Shown here: piece by piece, positions 58,820-64,000 of the stretch
How the letters are laid out: every line of letters starts with the position of its first letter
How positions within the stretch are numbered: the first letter of the stretch is position 1
From: Pipra filicauda
Taxonomy: Eukaryota; Chordata; Aves; Passeriformes; Pipridae
DNA length: 64,000 bases
NCBI RefSeq assembly: GCF_003945595.2
Contig: NW_024104532.1
Location: forward strand, 5,455,501 to 5,519,500
Direction: 5' to 3'
Translations under genes and position numbers: made by a program
The notes under the pieces: generated by a model
The model's database searches: none
What the model saw: only the letters and a program-made list of their open reading frames with translations
What the model was told of the DNA's origin: nothing

Positions 58820-59060
58820 AAGTCTTGCAGCTGCTTAAAGCCAATAAAATAACTTTTATTGACGAGGTTATCAAAATGTCAGATGTGCCAGCTCAGCTGG
58901 CATTCTTTTCTGCCTTTTTATTAAAATCTCATTACAAAGTAGAACAGCCAAGCAGAGAGTTCAGCATTTGGTGCCTTTCCTGACCTAATTGTTTAGGATA
59001 TCTTTTTAAGGATTGGTTTTCAATTTTCATCTGTACATAAATAAAATGTCCTCAGATAGA
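58820..59060. promoter_or_regulatory. Candidate conserved non-coding element with two near-perfect palindromes
   Basis: CAATAAAA (58842-58849) and TTTTATTG (58854-58861) are perfect 8-bp inverted arms around TAAC. CAATAAAA is the classic posterior HOX site. TGCCAGCTCAGCTGGCA (58886-58902) is a 17-bp palindrome with a single central base and an E-box core. Repeat-free AT-rich flanks and negligible frames support a regulatory reading, which remains inference. Confidence 0.35.
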
Positions 59061-59336
59061 TGTCCACAGTGATTTGGTTTGGGGTTTTATTTGGGTTTTT
59101 TTGTTGTGCAAGAATCATGTTTCTGCTGCAGACACACATCCCTACTCCATCTCTCCCCTATGGTCCCAAAGGAACAGCAGGATTGGGGAAGAATATTTTA
59201 TTTCTGGGCTAAGTTTAGAATTGATATTGCTGCTCTGTACAGACACTATCTGTGGATGAAGAGAGGTGAGATGCAGGATGGATTCACACTTTGTTCCTGC
59301 CCACCTCTGAGGTTTCTGCTCCTCAGATGTAAGGTA
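59061..59336. other. Unique non-coding sequence
   Basis: It lies between the palindrome-rich block and a CR1 copy. Nothing is recognised. Confidence 0.5.
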
Positions 59337-59595
59337 CATCTGCAGTGCTGTGTCCAGGTCTGGGCTCCTCAGGAGGAGAGAAACATGGAGCTCCTGGAGC
59401 GGGTCCAGTGAAGGCTGCGGAGACGATGAAGGGACGGAGCATCTCCCTTACGAGGAAAGGCTGAGGGAGCTGGGGCTGTTCAGCCTCAGAGGAGACACTG
59501 AGAGGGGACCTGAACAATGTCTGTCAGTGTCTGCAGGGAGATGTCAGAGGATGGAGCCAGACTCTGCTGCTTCACCTCTCAGCCAAGGGGATCAG
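59337..59595 (+). mobile_element. CR1 LINE fragment from near the end of its coding region
   Basis: The order 'agtgctgtgtccaggtctgg', 'gagagaaacatggagctcct', 'ggagcgggtccagtgaaggc', 'acgaggaaaggctgagggag' and 'gctggggctgttcagcctca', then 'aggatggagccagactct', is the plus-strand CR1 segment upstream of the 3' UTR. The copy has no 3' tail here. Frames across it are repeat-derived. Confidence 0.93.
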
Positions 59596-59789
59596 AGCAG
59601 CCAAATTCACCAGGACTGGCTAAAGGAAGCTGATTGACTCCTCTACGCTTGGTCATTAACTCTGTCTAAAGTGAAAAAACTACCAACAACACAAACAACC
59701 AACCAGCCCTACAAAACATCTGAGTTGACAATGAAGCTGTCAGTGACAACAAACCCCCATCACACCTCCGCTGCCTGGAGTGAAAGCCC
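59596..59789. other. Unique non-coding sequence
   Basis: Short unique stretch with ACAACA-type simple composition near 59675-59705. Confidence 0.5.
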
Positions 59790-60360
59790 TAAAATTTGTA
59801 GTTCCCAGCGCAGGTCTGTCTGTGGCGAGCGGCGGCTCCGGCTCTGGCATTGCCTTGGCAACATTTTTTATGCTTTGATTAAGGAGCAACCGATGCAATA
59901 TTTCAGGAGACGGGAGGGGGGGGAAAAGGTTTGATACTGAGAAAAACATTCTGGCTGTTCTGTATTGTCCTTGAGGACTTCAGCGTGTGCCGTCACCGAG
60001 TGCTTAGCAACAGATTGGTAGTGGCTGCAAATCAATCTTTTCAGAGCAGAAAGCGCAGTATACAATGCGGCATGTTCCAATTCAAGAGATGCTATTGGGG
60101 AGCTATATAAGCATCAATTATTGTTTTTTAGATGTAGTTAATTATAGCAGGGAGAACTCTGATCACAAATCAGTTTTCCTTACTCCCCTTTTCTGCCTTG
60201 AAAAAAAAAAATCACAAGGGAATTACTATAGATTAGCAAATTAGAAATCGCAAAAATGTAATTATCCAAAATTAAGATGGGTTGGCAAGTGCTGTTTCTG
60301 AATGGGTTTGTGCCAGAAAAGTGAAGGAAAATAAACCTGGCATCCTTTAGAAAGTTTTAA
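59790..60360. promoter_or_regulatory. Candidate regulatory block with X-box-like sites
   Basis: It starts with a CpG-bearing patch (GGCGAGCGGCGGCTCCGGC, about 59824-59842). X-box-like ATTGCCTTGGCAAC (59849-59862) follows, then a G8 run (59916-59923) and a second X-box-like word AGTGCTTAGCAAC (59999-60011). A TATATAAG word (about 60102) and several homeodomain cores (TTAATTATAG, about 60138) come next. No repeat is recognised. It could be an enhancer or a small promoter. Confidence 0.3.
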
Positions 60361-61819
60361 ATTGAATTGTAATTATTCTGCTGCTTGGTTTTTGATTTTT
60401 TTTTTTTTAAATATAACTATTTATTAAACAGGGCTCTATTCCCAAAAATGTACGCAGCCAGCACAATAGAAAAAAAGTGGATGGTTCAAATGGAATGGAG
60501 AGAAATTAAGGAGAATAAACCCATCAAAATAAGACAGGCCCATGTGAAGTCAGAGCAGGGGTAGGGGCTGTGCAGGGACCATCACTGCCAGTTTGCCAAG
60601 GGTTGAGGAGCTGGAGCAGACACAAACTCCATACAAGGGAAGTCACGTGTGTCACCACACAGACGATTCGGAGCAATGCCTTGATCTGTATCAACATTTG
60701 TCTTAAAATGTAAACACTCAAAGTCATGGAAGAGTAGAATGCCAATGAAGCGGGTCCCTGTACCAAAGCACCCTGGAGGAGCTCCTTTGTCCCTTGCCAG
60801 TGGCCAAGATCAGCATTTTGGGTGCTTCACCTCAGCTCATTTGATGCAACACCCATTTTCCAGCTGATGATCTGCTACAGGAGGAGAAAGGCTCATTCTT
60901 CCTCCCCAGGGAAACCTCAGCACTACAGAAATCCAAACAGTGGCTCAGAGGCAGGATAGTGGCAATACCTCACCACAAGGCTGCAATTTCCAAAATGCCT
61001 GAGTGCCAACCCCCTCCCAAAGTAGAAAGCTGAAAGCTTTTATGAGCCTTAGAAAACCCTCCCTGGGCCAGAGGCAAGGTGCACAAACCTCTCCCAGGGA
61101 GGGGAGTGGGAGCAATGAGGCTCCTCAGAGCAGTTCCAGAATGAGAGTTTGCTACAAGAGCACAGCTCACTTGTTCCCATTCAGGGCGAGGCATCACACC
61201 TTTAACACCTGCTCGCTGTACAGGATGCAATTATCCTTCAGCACAACATACACCTCCCCCACGGCTTCGTTGGAAGTCTGGCACACCACTCAGAATCTGT
61301 ACAAGGACTGGTTCATCCACTCTTCAACCCACAAAACCAGCTTTTCACTCTGGGGATTTTTGCATTTATTTTTTCTTTTTAAATCGCGAAATCTTAAAAT
61401 ATAATTTTATGTCAGCTAGAGTATCATGTAACTGCTGTTACTGCTGCTACTGCAGGGCAGGCATTGCAGGAGTCAGAGAGAGCTTCGTGGTGGTGCTGCT
61501 GAAGATCTTCCCAAAGTGAGACCAGCCTGAGCCAAATCTCACTTTGCAGATCCGTGCTCCACCCCCACAAACCTACCAGCAGCCTAAAATAAGGAACGGT
61601 GCAGTTGTGTGCAGTAAGAGGAACACATTCCATCTCCTCACTGATTCCTGAGAGCTTGATGACAGTTCTTGCAGTTGCACAACTATTCTGGAAATCAGGC
61701 ACCTAATGGGATTTCTCATCCCTTCTGCTTTTGATGAAGTGAAAATGATGAGAGTGGCATTTTGACGCTTTGAAGTCTCAGCCTAAAGACTCCAACGATG
61801 TGTGAACTTACAAATACAC
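60361..61819. other. Unique non-coding sequence
   Basis: A T-rich tract lies at 60396-60408. A 133-codon plus frame (61003-61404) shows no domain. Nothing else is recognised. Confidence 0.55.
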
Positions 61820-62200
61820 CCCTGTGACTTTAATTCCCCAAAGGCTTTATTAGTTGTTTCAAAATCTGGCTTATTAATAGTTTTACTGAAACAACAAAAT
61901 AATTAGAAATTACAGTGCATTAACAGAAAGAAATCTCATTTGTACACATGTATTCAAATGGAATTTAATTTCTCTTCTGGAGTTTCTCCTCGTTTAAAAG
62001 CTTGAAATGGAGATTAAAAGCTTCCCTTTCCTGACTGCGTCTTATCAAACACAATTTCATATCTCTGCAGCTTTCTGGAATCCCTCAACTATATCCCTTT
62101 AAATTTTGTGCTAATTGAATTTAAAATTAGTCCCCAGTGGGGACTAAGTAGAAGCCAAGTAATTTAATGGTCAGACAATTAACAGCTCTGCATTAACCAG
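61820..62200. promoter_or_regulatory. Candidate conserved non-coding element with palindromes
   Basis: TAATTAG (61900-61906), TTATTAATAG (61871-61880), inverted CTAATT (62111-62116) and AATTAG (62125-62130), and the 17-bp palindrome AGTCCCCAGTGGGGACT (62129-62145) cluster in repeat-free AT-rich sequence. AAAGCTTG/AAAAGCTT words recur at about 61997-62022. The regulatory role is inferred. Confidence 0.33.
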
Positions 62201-62889
62201 AGCTTCTGAACAACAAATGTTTTGGGTACCGCAGGCAGGCTGTGACACAGGGCAAGCTTTGCCTTCCTTAAGGAGTGAGACTCACAGCTCAGTGCTATTA
62301 GTGAAAAAATGCCTGCTTCACTGCCACAGAATGATTGAATGTTGTTTTTTTTCCCTGATAGAACCAGTTTGTGGGCTCTCTCAGTTTGATTTTATCTTAG
62401 CAACTTCTCGCTCTGTTTTCACGTCTGATAACCATATCTGGGCCATTTTGAAGTATTTTCATGGCAGACTGGGCAAAACATGCTTCTGTAGCAGGCAGAT
62501 GTCTGGTCATATCCCAGTATTAACTCAAATCAGCTGTGGAAATGGAGTTTCCATCTACGCTGAACATTCTGGAGCCATGGAAATGTCAGCATTTTTAAAA
62601 ACAGAAGACATCCCACATGGATGTAAATATATCAGCACTGCTGCCCCTCATGTGGGTACAGAAAACCACCTCTAAAACTTCAAATAAACCCTCCTGGAGA
62701 AGCTGTTGCTAAGAGCTGCTCCTACAACAGAGGCTCCCTCACATCTCTCAGAGACCACAACTTCTCATAACCTCCATTAACAGCTACACCAGTGGGAACC
62801 CAGCACAGGCTCCACCTGAGCTGAGATCTCACAGAGGACAGAACCGCTCATTTAACCTTTTCCCAAAAGGTTTTCCCATTCAGGCATGA
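62201..62889. other. Unique non-coding sequence
   Basis: A 152-codon plus frame (62217-62675) is present without a recognisable domain. It is treated as chance. Confidence 0.45.
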
Positions 62890-62945
62890 CATAGAATCAC
62901 AGAATGGTTTGGGTTGGAAGGGACCTTAAAGATCATCTAATTGCA
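62890..62945 (-). mobile_element. CR1 LINE extreme 3'-end fragment
   Basis: ATAGAATCACAGAATGGTTT followed by 'gggttggaagggaccttaaa' and 'gatcatctaattgc' is a near-consensus minus-strand CR1 end. Only about 55 bp are present, so this is a very short insertion. Confidence 0.93.
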
Positions 62946-64000
62946 TTCTCTTATACTTGTATTTAGATACATTACAGCAAAATATTATTTCCTAGAATAA
63001 GTTACAACTCTTTATTTGCCATGCATTGGGGTTGAGTATTGCAGCTCATGGTCTGGTATCCCAGAGCACCCCAGGTGGGTCCAGACCAGAAAAGCCCTCT
63101 CAGATCACACTGGGCTGACCCAGCTGGAGGCTTCACCTTCCAAGTCCTCCCAAGCATTTTACTTTTTCTTTCATTACTAGCATCATTTATTTGGAAGTAA
63201 TGAAGACAAGAAATGTGCTTAAAGGTCTGTAGAGTTAAAGTCTTGCAGCTTAAAGAGTTTTTTGAAATGAGTTACACGATCTCTTTCCCGCCTGCCCCAC
63301 AAGAATATCAAATTCCTTTCCCCTCCTCCCAAAGTGTCAAAAATGCCTTCAAAAATTCCTTTCCAATATAAAGAGCTAAGAATAAAATTGACAAATCTCT
63401 AGCACAGTCTTCTCTGATAGAACAGCTGCACCACCATTATAACCCTCTAGTTGTGAAGTGCAGACACAAAAATAAAAAATACTGAGAACCCTTTCAATAA
63501 ATACATTTTTTAAAAGTCTTATTCACTACATTACGGCTTACCCAGAATGAAGGTGCATTTCTTACATTTGACCTGTTTTCCCACCACTGATGCCCCTGTT
63601 TCTATGGCTTGGTCCTTGTGCTGGGCACTTTCCCTCCCTGGAAGGGTAGGTACCACCCCAAGGGAACACAGAAACGTTTCCAGATTGGTAAGGGCTTTGC
63701 AAATAGATGGAAGACATCCAATAACATTATCAAGGAGAGCACCGAGAACATATCCCTGTTCCAGACACACAAGAATTTGTTAGGACAAGATCTCAACTGC
63801 CTTAACACCAGAACAAGAACATGACTTGTGCTATTTTACTCTTATAAAATAAAACTATTATTTTCCTTATAGTCATTATATTTTGATAGATACCATAATT
63901 ACTGAAAGCAAAATTATAATTAACAACGACTCACTAGGAGGGGGAACAAAACAAAACAGAACTGCCACCTCAGTTATTTTATCCTCAGAGCCCACTTGAC
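62946..64000. other. Unique non-coding sequence
   Basis: AT-rich, with small overlapping frames on both strands at 63530-63824. No gene or repeat is recognised up to the window end. Confidence 0.55.

Noticed and set aside
1..64000. CRISPR arrays, bacterial operons, prophage or plasmid features
   Set aside because: None seen. Repeat content and base texture are those of an avian nuclear genome.

Overview
The window reads as nuclear DNA of a bird. The strongest evidence is a set of about a dozen CR1 LINE fragments. Several of them keep the avian 3' tail, with its ATTCTATG-type 8-bp repeat, or its reverse complement at the left end of minus-strand copies. There are no bacterial-style operons, and the longest open frames (about 200 codons) are the size expected by chance in GC-richer stretches. 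The species cannot be named from the sequence. I recognise no protein-coding gene, rRNA, tRNA, CRISPR array or intact mobile element. The window is best described as intergenic or deep intronic DNA.

Layout. Positions 1-13000 are mostly unique sequence. They hold truncated CR1 copies (2451, 7834, 9595), an older CR1/L3-like relic (5394-5690), a 71-bp tandem duplication (6794-6922) and two exon-like intervals (4413-4484 minus, 5933-6125 plus). Positions 13000-23400 hold a tiny CpG cluster beside a splice-donor-like site, a degenerate duplication (13497-13611), a strong acceptor followed by a 57-codon frame (14133-14307), and a possible first coding exon on the minus strand (22172-22254). Positions 23400-29130 alternate AT-rich blocks that look like conserved non-coding elements with a cluster of four plus-strand CR1 pieces (24205-26717), which surrounds a CCA array. 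Positions 29130-35000 are unique sequence with a CpG-bearing patch near 31400-32110, an exon-like interval at 32014-32108 and a long T tract. Positions 35000-46000 contain the richest regulatory-looking blocks, including a perfect homeodomain-type inverted repeat at 42178-42198 and paired octamer-like sites at 43828-43853. Positions 46000-64000 hold more CR1 pieces, a TTA microsatellite and a last group of regulatory-looking blocks (58820-62200) with several unusually good palindromes.

If the window has a biological role, the most economical reading is distal regulation. Short palindromic or clustered sites for homeodomain, HOX-like, POU, RFX, RUNX and nuclear-receptor families sit in repeat-poor AT-rich blocks, separated by decayed retrotransposons. 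This is inference from motif content alone. Alignment to other birds is the test that would decide it. The exon-like intervals are reported because each has both splice signals and an open frame, but such pseudo-exons are common by chance in vertebrate DNA, and none is claimed as a gene.
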